Positions 1-12,900 of a stretch of DNA of 64,000 nt are shown here, one piece after another. Under the pieces are notes generated by a model. That model did not search any database and was not told where the DNA came from. It was given only the letters and a program-made list of their open reading frames with translations. The translations under genes and the position numbers were made by a program. Source of the stretch: Trebouxia sp. TZW2008 (taxonomy: Eukaryota; Chlorophyta; Trebouxiophyceae; Trebouxiales; Trebouxiaceae); the NCBI GenBank assembly GCA_002118135.1, contig BDIU01000154.1, forward strand, positions 165-64,164, read 5' to 3'. Numbering within the stretch: position 1 is the stretch's first letter; every line of letters begins with the position of its first letter.

Positions 1-60
1 GGGCGAAAGCTTTCGGCCCCTTTCGCTGCCGAAAGCTTTCGGCTATCTGCCCGCTCACTG
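1..60. repeat. Paired palindromes at the left edge
   Basis: The 14-bp perfect palindrome CCGAAAGCTTTCGG is complete around positions 29-42. A close copy lies just to its left near positions 4-17, with G in place of the first C. Together they could form stem-loops or be part of a dispersed repeat cut by the window edge. I see no gene in positions 1-295. Confidence 0.6.
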
Positions 61-295
61 ACTAGGGACTAGGGAAACAATTTAGCTTCATTTGTTCATT
101 CACAACCTTCAAATGCAGCACTGCATGTTTGCAGAAAACATGTAGCTTTAAGCGTAAGCAGGCTACGCATTGATCAAGCAACAGAAATTCTCAATTTTGG
201 TCAACAAAAGGGTTAATCAGCCTGCATGTACACAGCTATAGGTGCATGAGTACAAAAGCTGCAACAGCTGCAACAGTCAATGGGTAAGCTGCAAC

Positions 296-1040
296 TCAAC
301 TAAGTTTGCTGTCAAGGTGACCCAAAGAAGCTTGCTGAAGACTGTTGTGATGAGTTGCCACAGCATTGATATCTTGGCTGAGATTGGCTACTGGCGTTGC
401 CATGTTGTTTTGTCCAGGGACATGTTCTCTTGCCGCAATTGGCCCACATGCAGGACTCTCAAGATCAATTCTGTCAATTGCAGCAAATGGGTTGCCTTTG
501 TAAGCTGCAAGCTGAGGTGATGGGCTGGCCTTTGTGCCAAACAGAGGATTCTTGAAGTTCTGCGGCTGAGCATCATAGACCGTGAAAGGAGTGCGGCGCT
601 TTTGTTCTGTTGTCGGGGGGTCCAGAATGCTGGTGGGGGTGGAGCTTCTAGTTGTGCAGCTGAAAGGTGATGAGCCATTTGACATCCGTGATGACCTGCA
701 TCATGACAAGACTAGCCTGTGCAGTCAGCATATATGTAGCACATGAGCTAAACAAGTTGGCATGTTGTAGGCTTACTGGGGAGTTGACAGTGATGAGGTG
801 CTTGGGCTATGTTCAGAAAAGTTTTGTGTGCCTGCGTAGATACAGACAAGGTTTAGAAGGCCTCTTTCGGTCGCCCACATCGCCCGCCCCCTCCACGTCG
901 CACAAGAGAATGCGAGCATCAACATCAAAGGCCGAGTGTACCTTGCGCCACTTCTGAAGGTCGCGACTGTGTTGCTCCTGACCGGCGTTGCGACCCGTCG
1001 TTAGCCCCAGTCTCCTGCGCGTGGTCGAAAAGTAACTCAT
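296..1040 (-). CDS. Hypothetical protein, two-exon model
   Basis: I do not recognise this protein. A first exon starting at 1040 (MSYFSTTRRRLGLTTGRN) and a second exon ending at the stop at 296 can be joined in phase through a donor in GTATCT near 845 and a TGCAG acceptor near 702. The second exon is open for about 130 codons, is rich in Pro, Ser and Asn, and carries the segment TPFTVYDAQPQNFKNPLFG. It has no clear domain, signal peptide or membrane segment. The start lies in the CpG-rich stretch shared with the upstream end of the phosphatase gene, which would make the two divergent. The start and the intron are inferred; the C-terminal exon is the firmer part. Confidence 0.35.
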
Positions 1041-1057
1041 CGAAACTCTGTGATCAA

Positions 1058-1528
1058 CTAGCAGCGTTTGGCATCATCAACGTCACGGCTTACGCCCTTG
1101 ACAACCTGAATGTGCAGTCTCGGAGCGGACAGCGAGCGCGGCAACGGCAAAGGTCTATATGGGACATCGACTCCGACTGTTCGGGTGCGACGCAAGTCGC
1201 AAAGCCTGTCTTGCTGCATAGCCAATGCCTCGAAAAAGGTCACAGCGTCGTCGTGCAGGCCGGACGATCCACCAGGACCTAACCTGGATCAGCTTAAGCG
1301 AACCCTATGCCTGGCATCAGGAGAAATGCCAAAGCAGCACGTCGGCGACTTGTACCGCAAAGCGTTGACGAGCTTGTGGGTGATAAAAGGCATCAGCGAT
1401 GTCCGAAAGATGGAGTTGCGCAGCAGCTTGACCGCCAAGATGGTACACTGTTCAATCAATCCATCAAACGCAGACTCAGACAATTCGCTCAAGCCTGAGT
1501 CATGCTCAAGTCTGTGAGTCGTCGTCAT
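1058..1528 (-). other. Open frame interrupted by one in-frame TGA
   Basis: A minus-strand frame starting at 1528 runs about 79 codons, meets a single TGA at 1289-1291, and continues in the same frame for about 76 more codons to 1058. It resembles no family I know. An overlapping plus-strand frame (1110-1517) is also open, as expected by chance in this GC-rich, CpG-rich stretch. It could be 5' exon sequence, a decayed gene or noise. No splice pair that removes the TGA was found. Confidence 0.15.
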
Positions 1529-1608
1529 ACATTGTCATATAGTGGCAGCAGTCTACATGAGCACACTCCCGCCGTCCTGCGCGTGTTGTCGCTCACAAGC
1601 GTGCTTGC

Positions 1609-3794
1609 ATGTTCCTGAAGCCCTACGCGACTTTCAACCCCGTTGTCATCTGCCAAGCCCTGCGCCGCCCGTCAGCCTTTTTCACCTTTCGCTGTTTGGC
1701 AAGTGTTGGCTTTGCCTGTAGCGGCACTCAGACTTGCGAACCAACGTCCTTTTCAAGTCCAGTGTTGCAAGTGTCAGGCGCGCTTCAACAAAGTTGTGGC
1801 CATCGGCCGATGCTGTGGACAAGTTCGCTGACATCCGGTGGTTTCCACGGTGTACCGCACTCAAATATATGGCGTAAACGCCTGTCATCAACTCAGCCAT
1901 TTGTGCAAAGACTGGCTCCTTTTGGTGGTGCGATAGCTTTGTCAGCCGGAAGTCAGCATCTTCGAATTTCAAATGCTAGCAGAAGCAAGCGAAGACATGC
2001 CTTAGAACAAGGAGCTATGCTGATCGAGACAAGCACACCTGCAAGCTTGCAGCAGGCCGGAACAGCGTCAACCAGCAGCAGCGACTCTGATGCAGGGCCA
2101 TACTCAAGTGGTGACAATGGCATCCCATATGATAACAACAGGTGTGGCGCTTGCACTCAGCGTTACTCTTTGGCGTTACTCTTTGTGTTCAAAGACCAGC
2201 TAGGCTTATTGAGATTGTCTCCTGCAGTCATGACAGCAATTCATCTGAGCTAAGGCTTAGTATTGGAGCCTCTTCCATCCCCCACCCAGAAAAGGTAGAA
2301 AAGGGCGGGGAGGACGCATATTTCATTTCTGATGATGGCAAATTTTTGGGTGAGTGCTTCTGCTGTATGTCTGTGACGCATATGCTGTTGGTTGCAACTC
2401 TGGTTTGGAAGAGAACAAGGCAAGCTTTTGGCAACATTTTGCTGTTCATCCTCATGTGGCTAGCAACACCAGCAAAATATGGTCGATGCTTATCTGCAGG
2501 CATTGCTGATGGTGTTGGCGGCTGGAGTCAAGTGAACATTGACGCTGGGGTATACTCACGTAATCTGATGGAGAATGCTAAGGCAGCTGCAACAAGGACA
2601 TGTCTATCACCCATCGCACCTCAAATTGTCCTTGAGCAGGCACACATGAAGACAAACGTCAAGGTGGGTTCTGCAACGGACAGCTGAGGCATGCGTGCTG
2701 CAATCATGCTGCAATAGCAAATTGTCAAAGCTGCGCTCATGCCCAGGCCTTGTGTCGTCTGATAGATGCTCTGAATTGCATTGAGGCTGCTTTTTGTGTA
2801 GAGTGCAGATGACATTTCCCTGTGCAACAAGTCAGCTGACAGTGATGTTGCAGAATTTGTGTGCTGCATCATGGCATTGGAGTTTGCAAGGCAGTTTGAT
2901 TTGATTGCAACATAAATACTGCAATGCAGGGCACCTCAACAGCCTGCATACTGGCATTGGAAGACACTAAGCTGCATGCAGCTAATGTTGGGGACTCTGG
3001 TTTCATAGTCGTACGCAGTCAGCATGTGGTGTTCAAGTCCCCTTCACAGCAGCACCGCTTTAACTTCCCCTTCCAGTTGGGCTGTCCTGGGACCATGAGC
3101 GACCTTCCTGAACATGCTGAGGTACGTCAACAGGCCCCCAACAGAACAAAAATAACATCTGTCTCATCTGTCTCACTGCCCAAAAACTGGAAGTATCATC
3201 ATTGTTGCAAGCCAATCTGGAGTATGCATGAGGCTTTGTGTCATGCACTGGAGCCCTCTTGCACAAGCGCATGTTGTATAATCAGCTCTTCACTTCACAG
3301 TTTGACCTCATCATCTTGTTGCATGCACGGTCATCAGCTTTTGGGGCTGTAGAACATTGCATGTGTCTACTTTTTTGCTGAGATGCAATCTCGTCTCGTC
3401 ATCTTGTGCAAACTTTTGGGCAACACATATCTTTGACAGTCTCTGCATCTGCTGACACTGATTCTCATTGTGCATGGTGCTGCAGCTTTATACTGTGGAT
3501 CTGTCAGCTGGAGATATTATCGTGGCTGCAACAGATGGCTTGTTTGACAATGTGTACAGCGAAGAATCTGCAGTCCTGGTATCTGAGCTGCGTAAACGGG
3601 GTCAAGATGCTGAAGCTGCAGCATCAGGGCTTGCACAGTTTGCCAGGACCCGTGCAGCAGATCCACATCACCTATCTCCTTTTGCTCATGGAGCCACCCT
3701 CGCAGGATGGCCAAATGTGCATGGCGGCAAAATGGATGACATCACAGTTTTAGTAGCATACGTTTTTCCAAATGCCCAGTCTGCAAAATTGTGA
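1609..3794 (+). CDS. PP2C-type Ser/Thr phosphatase, PTC7/PPTC7 family
   Basis: This is a metal-dependent PP2C phosphatase of the PTC7/PPTC7 group, whose members act in mitochondria or plastids. Five exons join in phase: 1609-2141, 2228-2349, 2500-2663, 2930-3121 and 3486-3794. The catalytic part begins after about residue 195 with GGEDAYF (first metal-binding acidic residue), then ADGVGGW, STACILALE, AANVGDSGF, TDGLFDNVY, and SPFAHGAT followed by GGKMDDITVLVAYV, the closing metal-site Asp pair. These occur in the family order, and the length after the leader is close to the usual 250-300 residues. The long N-terminal part, rich in Ser, Arg and Ala, is a plausible organelle-targeting leader. 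The Met at 1609 is only the first in frame. A TGTAA motif lies about 70 bp after the stop. Confidence 0.85.
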
Positions 3795-4422
3795 GACAGC
3801 CTTGCAGAGAGCATTCAGGACTGTACAGTGCATGCAGCACCAATTTTGTGTGCGCAGGGATTCATGTAATGTTTGTTGATTTCATTAACAGGAACTTCAG
3901 CATCAAGTTCTTGATTTGAGTGCTGAACTGCTATCATCGACTTTCATTGCCGGGTTGTGAACGTGATGGACCAGATACTTTCTTTGAACGGTTGACGACC
4001 ACAATTTTGAAAGAATGTCGTACAAGCATCTGGGCATGCTTCCTGTCAAATGCTTCAATGGTACCAGTCCTCATATTATCGCTTCAATTTTGATGCAAAG
4101 ATTTCTGCTGTTGGAGCTGCACTTCGAACTGCCCAATGCAAGAACAGAGTACTAGTGTACAAGCAGGACTAAGTCTTGCTGGAGTCTCTCTATAGCTACT
4201 GCACAGCTTTAAGACATCTCTGGCCCCACAGATGTGCTGCCTACAATCCAAGGCTATCAACTTCCAGGGTTTGAGCTTGTCGACCAGATGCCACTCACTC
4301 ATGCACTAGAAAGAACCACTTCAGTGCCTCACATGCTACTGGATCAAAAATAGTCGCATAAACAGCAGACGCTCACTGAATATCTGAAGAACTTTGATAT
4401 ACATTAGGTCCTTTGGCCTGTT
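3795..4422. other. Intergenic, two converging 3' ends
   Basis: This stretch separates the convergent phosphatase and F-box-like genes. It holds TGTAA near 3865, a likely poly(A) signal for the phosphatase. No convincing coding frame is seen. Confidence 0.5.
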
Positions 4423-5336
4423 TTATCCTTGCAGGGCAAGCGGCCAAAAGCTCTCAATCATGCTGCTAGCAAATTCCACACGCACCAGCAACTTGATGTT
4501 GCAATAAATCTGAGATGCAAGTTGCTGCAGGCGCGATGCAGCTGGTGCAAACTTGAGCTTGGCATCTTTGCCGCTGGACCCCAGATCAAATTCTGCAGCA
4601 TTGACGCCTTGCAACTGGAGCACAAGCAGCCAGACCAATAGAGGTGGCATAGATCCATATGGAACCAAGGCGCTTTGCATATGGCAGCCCAATTCGTGAA
4701 CCATTCTGACAAACTCTGGCTCAGATCCTTTCAGCACCTGCTCCCATACATCTTCTGGACTGACAGTGTCATCAGTCAACATCATCAGCAGCATTGTGCC
4801 TGCCTTGACCTGCCATTGTAGAGCTACAAGCTGCTCCACCCAGTGTGGCTTGTCCAGAGGCTGAGAGGTTGTCACCGGAGCCAAGACCGGAAGCTCTGAC
4901 ATCTTGCGCATGATAGCCTGCAGCATGAGCTTGCCAGCATGATGCAAAGCAAAGCAGAGCAGATGCAGAGCAAAGCAGAGCACAGCACAGGAAAGCAAAG
5001 CAGAGGCTTCTGTATGAAAGGAGGTACCGCTCGATTGTGTTTTAGCTCCAATTGAAACCTCCTGCAGGTTGTTGCTAACGTGAAAGCTACTGGTGCAGGC
5101 ACTGATAACAGCAGCTGTTGAATGGCAGTGTCTGGTAGGTCCATCAGCTGGAGAGTATTTGGCTGTGGGTCTGTCATTGTCTCGAAAATATCCAAGGGCT
5201 TGCTGCACGTGAAACAAGAGCACTGTAAGCGTTGTCGGCAAGAAAATGCAGCGCGGCTGCGCGGTGAGGTATCCGCTGTTGCAAGGAACTCACCTTGATC
5301 AGTGCCTCTTGATTGACGGAGACTGTCAGTGCTCAA
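4423..5336 (-). CDS. F-box-like protein, two exons
   Basis: Exon 1 (5336-5028) and exon 2 (4917-4423) join in phase 0 across a 110-bp GT-AG intron. Exon 1 carries an F-box-like segment: LMDLPDTAIQQLLLS, then APVAFTLATTCRRFQ, matching the pattern LPxxxxxxIL..V...DL....VCRRF in which F-box proteins bind SKP1. The C-terminal part, about 165 residues, is helical with no recognised repeats, so the substrate-binding module is unknown. Translation may start at 5336 or at the later Met before TDPQPNTLQ. The intron consists largely of a GCAAAGCAGAGCA-type repeat. The F-box assignment rests on pattern only. Confidence 0.55.
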
Positions 5337-6712
5337 AAGTCACATGCACGGTATTTAAGAGAGGGACCGGCGAGCTTGCGTCAAAGAGATCGGTTGCAGC
5401 TTGTCAGCACGCAATCTTGCAGACTGCTGTGGACCCGAGGGCTCTTGAAATCAGCGCGCTGCGGGTGACAGCATTGACCAAAGGCTTCAAACCAAAAGCT
5501 TTGAGGTTGTATGCCTAGTCAGCAGAGTCCTCTCGTTTCACCCCCCTGCCGATCCATGCATTCTCAACTCAGACCCTCCAAGGGCTCGCTCGTACCGTGC
5601 AATGGAATGGTTCAAGCTACAATCTCCGATTTTGATCGACACACCATGACTGTAGCATGTTGGCTTGAGCAGCAGTGATTGATCATGACAGCAGCGAATG
5701 CTACAGTTTGATTCTCGAGATGCATGGGCTGACCTTCAATTGATTGATCGGTCGGTGGAAGTTGAACCGTTCTAGCAAAGATACGCGTGAATTTTTGGAA
5801 ACCGAGGAAACGGCGGCGTGTTCGGCGGGTGCGGCACCTCATAGTCCGTATTGCCAAGCATGTTGCGGCGCAGTGTCCTTCCCCAAACTCATCTGTGCAT
5901 GAGCAAGACCCCCCAGGAAAAGCTCAGACCGTGTGCAAAATGCAATACAGAAGCTATAGCTCCTGAATTGGCTTTTGTCTCCCATTGATCTGGCACATGT
6001 GTATTCCAACCTTCTGTTTCTTTGTATGCGCTCATCATCAATGGGCGGCCAAAAGTTGAGCATTCACCACTGGAGGTGCAGGCATTTGCATGCAGTGGGT
6101 GCCATTACATTATAATCTGATGTGGACGGTGAAAGGGCAGTAGTGCTCGATTGAAGGCAGGACGTACTCGTTAGACCGCGCACATTCCTGTCACTTTGCC
6201 TGCTCCAAGACGCAACAGCAAGCTTAGCGTTGGGTGCAGCCTCTCGATTTGACGATCAACCGAGGAGCAGCGGCAATCGTTTCTGTAAACCCTGTCGCTA
6301 GCGAAAAGTCCTGAGTCCTCATCTTACGATGTCACTGCAAGGCATAGGCGCCAGCACCGTAACCTGCGATGCGCGATGGCAGCAGCATGCTTTTTGTGGG
6401 CAACAGCAGCTTTGCTTGCAGAAACGGCTCCCTCCATATTCTGCGCCACAGTTGAACGTTCGTTCATCAGCAGGCAAGCGTTATTGTCCTGATTGCAGTC
6501 TCCGGCAGACAAACTTGGGTTGGTGATCGAACCAGATCACATGTATAGGTACCTGTCGTCACGCAGCAGCCCTCAAGATATCGTCCCGTTTGCAGCTCCA
6601 AACAGTAAGCAACCAGGTTAGCTTTGATTGCTTGTTGCAATTGCGCAATCAGACACATATGATATTGTTGCCATACAACTCTCGTCAGTGATCATGATTG
6701 TCTTCATGGCAG
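5337..6712. promoter_or_regulatory. CpG-rich divergent intergenic region
   Basis: This stretch lies between the F-box-like gene start (minus) and the starch-binding gene (plus), is visibly richer in CpG than the flanking gene bodies and probably contains both promoters. An open frame at 6329-6526, starting MSLQGIGASTVTC and rich in Ala, Ser, Arg and Gln, has the composition of a chloroplast transit peptide. I could not join it in phase to the exon at 6713. No other gene is seen. Confidence 0.4.
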
Positions 6713-9436
6713 GCGAGACAAAACCGCAGACCTGCTGTGCAAGTTGAAGCAGCAGCAGCAGCAAGCTCACCAGCTGAGACCGCTGTCTCAACCAGCATTG
6801 TTCTGAAGCAGTGCGAACTGTCATATGGTGACACTGTGAGAGCTGTTGGAGAGTCAGACCTGTTTGGCTCCTGGGACAGCAGTAAAGCTCCAGAGCTAAA
6901 ATGGCAGGAAGGACACAACTGGCTGGCAAGGCTAGATGTCCCACCTGGTGGATGCACCTTTAAGGTGTCCTCAGCAATCTTATCATCCTGATCATCATCA
7001 TTTGCATGCTTGCTGATGGGATCCTACAACCCTGTTGAATGCACAGACCTGACAGCTTTGGCAGCAGTAACAGCAGCATTTCTGACGAGTGAATTGTTGC
7101 TGTGGAATGTTAGTGTAACATGTTGCTGTGATGATTTTAATGACCATGACTTTGGCATTTTTGAATGCCTGCAGACATTCTTTGTGCCCAAGTTTTCATC
7201 CCTTAAACCTACTAGATGCATAGCAAAGCATTCTTCCAGAACCTTATCAGTTTGATTTGAAATATTCTCCATTGATAGCATTATGCTGAAGTCTCATGGT
7301 GCCTGCAGCTAGTGATAGTGAACGGGAGCGGGGAGGCACATTGGGAATCGGGCAACAACAGATCTGTCATGGTGAGCGTGAATGCCTTGTGGCAGCAATG
7401 CATGATGCTGTGGACAGTATAACTTTGGTGCATTGACTGCGTTCTTCTTGGAAACACTCGGAAGCATTTCTGTGAGACCATTGTTATATTACATCAGGTT
7501 GCTCACACTTAGAAGCACAGCTGCAATTAGCAAGCAATTGTTTTGCAGTTGCGTTGTCATCAGTTCAAGAGTGTCTTGAGGCTGATTGTTGTCAGCAAGA
7601 GATTTGTGTTGCCATTGTGTCACAATCTTTGCTAGCAGCATGCTGTTGCCCTTAACAACCCAGCATAGGGGTTGACACACTCATCCTGCTCTTGGTACTG
7701 CAGGTGCCAGGAGATGCAACTGGTGGGGAAGTGACCATAGCATGCCAGTTCAATCAGACAGACGCCACAGAGGTGCAGGTTGTACCAGCAGCCGCCGCAC
7801 AGGCGGCAGGCTCACAGAATGGTGCTACAGCATCCCCTGTTGATGACTTGATAGATGACTTTGCTGCTGGCGATGCAGCTGTACAAGTGCCAGTGAGTGT
7901 GCTTCTTTGATGCCATCTGCAACTTCCTACATTGTCAGTGTCTAGACTGTCAAACTCAAACAAAAGCTGGGCTAATAATACCTGACCTAACGGCGATGTG
8001 AAGCAACAACTTAAATTGTTGACTGTTTTGTGTCAGGTCAAACAGCGTACAGCAAGTGCTGTCGCACTTGCATTTTGCCGAAGATGGACCCGCTGATTCA
8101 GTCACCTGCTGTGCAGGCATTTGCTGACAATCGTGCTGTTGCAGCTTGACATGTTTGGATGTTGTGTCTTTATCGACAACACAGTGACAGGCGTGAACCT
8201 GTTGTTGCTGCACCCACAGGCTGTCAAAGAAAGGGCTGAGGATGCGCAGCAGCAGGCCGAGAATGTCACAGACGCTTTGTCAGCCCCCAGCTCAAAGCAG
8301 GAGAAAGCAGCAGCCAAAGTTGAAAAGAAGGTGGTTGAAGCTGCTCCTGAGGAGGACCTTGGGGAAAGCTTGTCTGTGGTGCAAAAAGCACATTCTGACC
8401 TGCAAGAGCAAAAGCAGCCGCAGGCAAGCAACCTTGTCAGTGGTCTAAAAGGCACTTGTAGCTTGATCGTGTTTGCGTAGATCACGTCACACATGTGGCT
8501 TTAGCGCATGTGATCTTTGTTCAGCAAGCAATAAGTGCTCATGTTGCATGGCTCAGTGTCTAAATGAAATTGCATGGTTGTCTTGTACGTCATGGTCGAT
8601 GATGCTGGTGCTGCTCATTCTCAAATCGCATGTCACGACAGCCTTCACAGCTGGGACCAATTGATAGTCTGATGCTGCATGGCCTCTGGTCCTCTTTTTT
8701 GCTGTGTTGCTGCACCCTCTTGACTTGACTGGCAGTGCAGGGTTTCAAGACTAATGTCAATCTCATCTTGGGTAGCATGCTAAACACGTGATTTTTTTGT
8801 TGTGCTGATATCGGCCACTCTCAGTGCATGACTCATGCTGCAGGCATCGGCCAGCGGTGCAGCGTCATCTGCTCCTGCTCCAGCCTCACAGACTCAGCAG
8901 TCAAAATTGCCGCCTCAGAAATCGGAAACAGAGCAGGAAAGGAAACCCCAATCTAGTGAGTCGCAAGGTTGGCTGTCCCGGCTAGCTAAAGCATCCAAGA
9001 ATTTCTTATCTCTTGACTGAGAGGTTGGTGTCAGCACTCAGTGCGCACAGTGAGCCTGCCATGTATTAACAATGTATGCATCTAGCAGAGCCTGCCTCAC
9101 CATCATCATTGCAGGATTCATGGCCCTCTTGGCTGAAGTGAGGAGCCTTGTCAGGTTGCAGCCGTACTGATCCTCAGGCCAGCATGCAGCTGCGTCGCAC
9201 GTTGCTCATATGTATGCTTTGAGCCTGTAAGGCCATTGTTGCTGGTGCTCTTACCCGGTCATGTACGATTGTGTGCAGGCGCACAGGACAATGGTGTTGC
9301 AGATTACAGCTCTTTCCCAACATTTGGAAAGAGCAGAGTCACGAACATTGCCCGTGATGGCGCAATCACATTCACATTTGAAGAAGATGATGACATTGAT
9401 GCTGCATCATTGTCAAAGCAGCTGCTTGGCTCTTAA
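6713..9436 (+). CDS. CBM20 starch-binding domain protein
   Basis: Exons 6713-6964, 7309-7371, 7704-7892, 8220-8423, 8844-8967 and 9279-9436 join in phase. The first two build a CBM20 starch-binding domain: VLKQCELSYGDTVRAVGE, LFGSWDSSKA, the binding Trp in LKWQEGHNW, then LVIVNGSGEAHWESG and NNRS. This order is that of family-20 modules, which bind alpha-glucan on starch granules, so a plastid location is likely. The rest is not catalytic: Ala- and Lys/Glu-rich helical linkers, then DYSSFPTFGKSRVTNIARDG and an acidic tail. The intron at 8424 has a GC donor (CAG|GCAAGC). If the donor at 8967 is not used, the frame runs on to a stop at 9020 and ends in an amphipathic segment, GWLSRLAKASKNFLSLD. 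The N-terminus is unresolved. TGTAA lies near 9728. Confidence 0.75.
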
Positions 9437-9900
9437 GGCAATCACATGCAGCATCAGTGGGCAACGAGCTGTTGTATGTACTCTGTATGTATGCTGCCTT
9501 CAAAGAACGAACACTGCTGAACAGTGCACATGTCTGGCATCATCACTCCCTAGAACAGCCCATGAACGTCTGTCTGAAGGTATGCAGCTCAACAAAATTT
9601 GAGGCTGCAATTTATGCCTCAAGCCTGACAGTGTGTAGCCTCAGGATAGTGTTTCAGTACAACAATTGCTCAATTTCATTTGAAACGAGAAGAATAAAGG
9701 TAGGCAGAGTCTCAAGACTGCAGTCACTGTAACTTTTCAAGCTTCAACCATTACCTTGCTGATTGCAAGGCAGCTCTCAGAATAAACACGAACTTACAAA
9801 AGACAGGCATGCATATACTGAAAAACAGCAGCAACTACGGTTTTGACACTGTGCGCATAGTCTCAAAAAGACATCCCTTGCACTGAACCACACTCATCAC

Positions 9901-12900
9901 CTACAACATGGGTTCCAGCCATTTTCTGGCAGCAGCACTGGTGTTAGGAACTTTAAAGTCAATGTCATCACCGTCATGTGCTTCACCGCATTCATCAAAC
10001 TCATCCTCATCAGAATCTTCATATTTCCTGACCTGCATGCACAACGCACACAAAGGTCACACATCACAAGGCAAGTGTTAGGCTGCACACATGTTACATG
10101 AGATGCAACATAAAAAGATGTCATGTGTTGGAGCTGCGAAATGTTTGCACAAAAGAGCTGTAAGCAATGTTTGAATGTTGCACCTTGAGTCTTTTGCGTG
10201 GTTTGCCCCGCGTGGAGCCTTTACTCTTAGAAGACCCGCCGAAGGTTTTACCCCGTGCAGTGCTGCGTTGTCCCTTTCCAGCTTTAGGCCTGGTGACTGC
10301 ATTGGCATCAGAGAAGTGTTCACATGACTTCCAGACGCTGTACAAACTCAATGGTCAGCGAGTGACATGTAAGCGCCATGCAGATCACAAAGGCCAGCAC
10401 ATGCTTTGCACACGTCATCCACAGCAGCTTTGGTCATGCCTGGTCTTTGCATGGACCAAGATGGACAGCCACACCTGGTGACTTGTCATCATGAGTGGCT
10501 GGAGTGGCACAAGTTCCAAAGGCTGCACAAACTCAATGGTTGGCAATGTGCAAGTTACAAATGCCAGCAAATGCTCTGCGCTATCATCAACAGCAGGTTT
10601 GCTTATGCCTGTTTTTGATTTTGAAACAGAGGGGATTTGACATCCAAACCTGGTGACTCGTCATCATGCGCAGCGGGTGTGGCGCCATTTGTTGTTGGAG
10701 CATCCATTGCATTGCCATCATCATCAGCATCTGCTAGTACTGCAGCTTCAAGCATGCTGTTTGTACGCCTGGCCCTTTTGCGAGAAGTGGTCTTTGCCAA
10801 AGAAGTGGGCTCGCTGTAGTCTGCTATATCAGTTTTCATGTAGTGCTTGAAGACCTGCAGCAAGACCTTCGTAATGTAGCCATTACTTGACATACACAGT
10901 TTGCAAGATGTGGTTTTTGCCAAAGTTGCTGGCTCGCTACAGTCTGCTGTATCAGTCTTACTGTAATGCTTCAAGACCTGCAGCAAGACATTTGTAAAGT
11001 AGCCATTATTACTTGACATACACCTTTTGCAAGATGTGGTCTTCAATGAAGTAGCTGGCTCGCTATAGTCTGCTGTGTCAGACTTCATGTAGTGCTTCAA
11101 GACCTGCAGCAAAACATCTGCAATATAGCCATTGGCTTGACATACGTCGTTTGCAAGAGACGCCCTCCACTAAAGTAGCTGGCTCGCTACAATGTCCTGC
11201 TTCAGTCTTCATGCATTTGTGAAGTAGCCATGACTTGACATACACCGTTTGCAGGATGTGTTCTTCCCTCAGGTAGCTGGGTTGCTACAATCTGCTGTAT
11301 CAGTCTTCATGTAGAGCTTCAAGACTGACAGCAAGACATTTCAGACGTACTTGGTGTCCAGTCTAAGCATTGAGCATCTAGCACTAGTGGGTTCACTGTT
11401 GGCAAGAGTTGCTGTTTCAGATGTAGAGTTACTTTCCTGGGCATCCTCAGACTGCTTGCTCATGGTTGTTTGATTGAGACTTGAGCAAGCATGGTCACTA
11501 CATGAGCTGATGCTCCTATCAATTTACCTCGACCTCCTGACCTAGCAGCTGTTGAAGAAGATGACAAACAACTTGTCACCACAGGCCATGTTCAATGAAA
11601 AAGCAATGCTCACTGTCTAGCCCTGGCCAGTGAATACAAGCGCATGATGCTATAATCTCATCAACAAAAACCGTGATTTTGAGAGCAACACTGATGATGA
11701 TGATTGATCATGAATAGGGTACACGTGTTCATAGCAGGTGCCAGGTGTGTGTTTTCTAAAGCCTTTTCTGACAGGCCAGCTTGTTTATCTCATACTCTGT
11801 TGCATCTTACACATGGTACATTCTGTGACGTCCAAAAAGTGCAGGGCGCACAGGACATGGGTTCAGCTGTTACTGATCACTATGATCAGGGTCAGATCTT
11901 GCCGACAAGCGTCACAGCAACATCATCGCTGTGCATCTTGCATCTCACGACGACGCCGCTCAGCATGCCTCGGTGCATGCTGCAGCTTAGACGCTGTCGC
12001 TGCGCGGACGTCGACGTGTCGTTCATCTTTCGCCAGCCTGCTATCTAAAGTTTTCTGATAGCCATAACTGCTGCCTAAATTGTTCTGCTGGCACTGCATA
12101 TATGGGGGCCTCATTTCCAGTATTCATTGCCCATCAGCACAGCCCAGTCTGATGGCCAAACACCACTATCTGGCTAACATGTTGCTCAACATGACCCCCC
12201 TTAGCCCATCAAAGCCCACCCGCCCACAAAAGCCCACACAAGCCCACCACCCGCCCACACAAGCCCACCATGGCCCACAACAGCCCATGGCACACACTTG
12301 CCTACCATGGCCCACATCAGCCCACGGCTTACTAGCCTACCAGCGCTCAAAACCACTAAACCCCTCTAGCAGATGGCAGTGCTTGCACAACAGGGTAAGC
12401 CAAGGCTGAGCTGAGATGCATCAAGAATTGTTGATGAGAGTGTTTGACAGCAGGAGCAATGCCATCATGATAGAATGATGATACGACGCTATACCTTGTA
12501 TTGTTCTCTCCATAATGTGGGTTGCTGAGGAGCGTCCAACTTGAGATGCTGCAAAGGCAGATCTGCCCCCTCTTGCACTGTCACTGGCACACGCTCCTCC
12601 TGTCAACAAGCAGGACAAGCTTGCAGCATTGATAAGCAGCAAACCATCTTGCTAACAATTCAGCAAGGTTTGGCAACACTTTTACAAGCTGCAGCAAGCA
12701 CTATGATCATGAACAAGCAAAGCATGCTGCGAGTCTGTCATGCAGCTGTCATTTTGCTGTGACAGCCAGCCAGCATTGCAAGCAGTACATTCATTTAAGG
12801 TTTGAGTAAGAGCATAAAAGTTGCTGGTCAGCTCTCCCACAAATTAGTTGATGGTATGCATGTCTCTGAGATACAACCAAATGCTCAGGCAAGATTTGGT

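Noticed and set aside
242..520. 92-codon plus-strand frame, Cys/Ser-rich
   Set aside because: Antisense to the more protein-like minus frame ending at 296; no domain and no splice context.
12180..12345. Pro-rich coding sequence in the CCCA repeat
   Set aside because: The frame arises from the simple repeat, lies in an SCC2 intron on the opposite strand and has no conserved motif.
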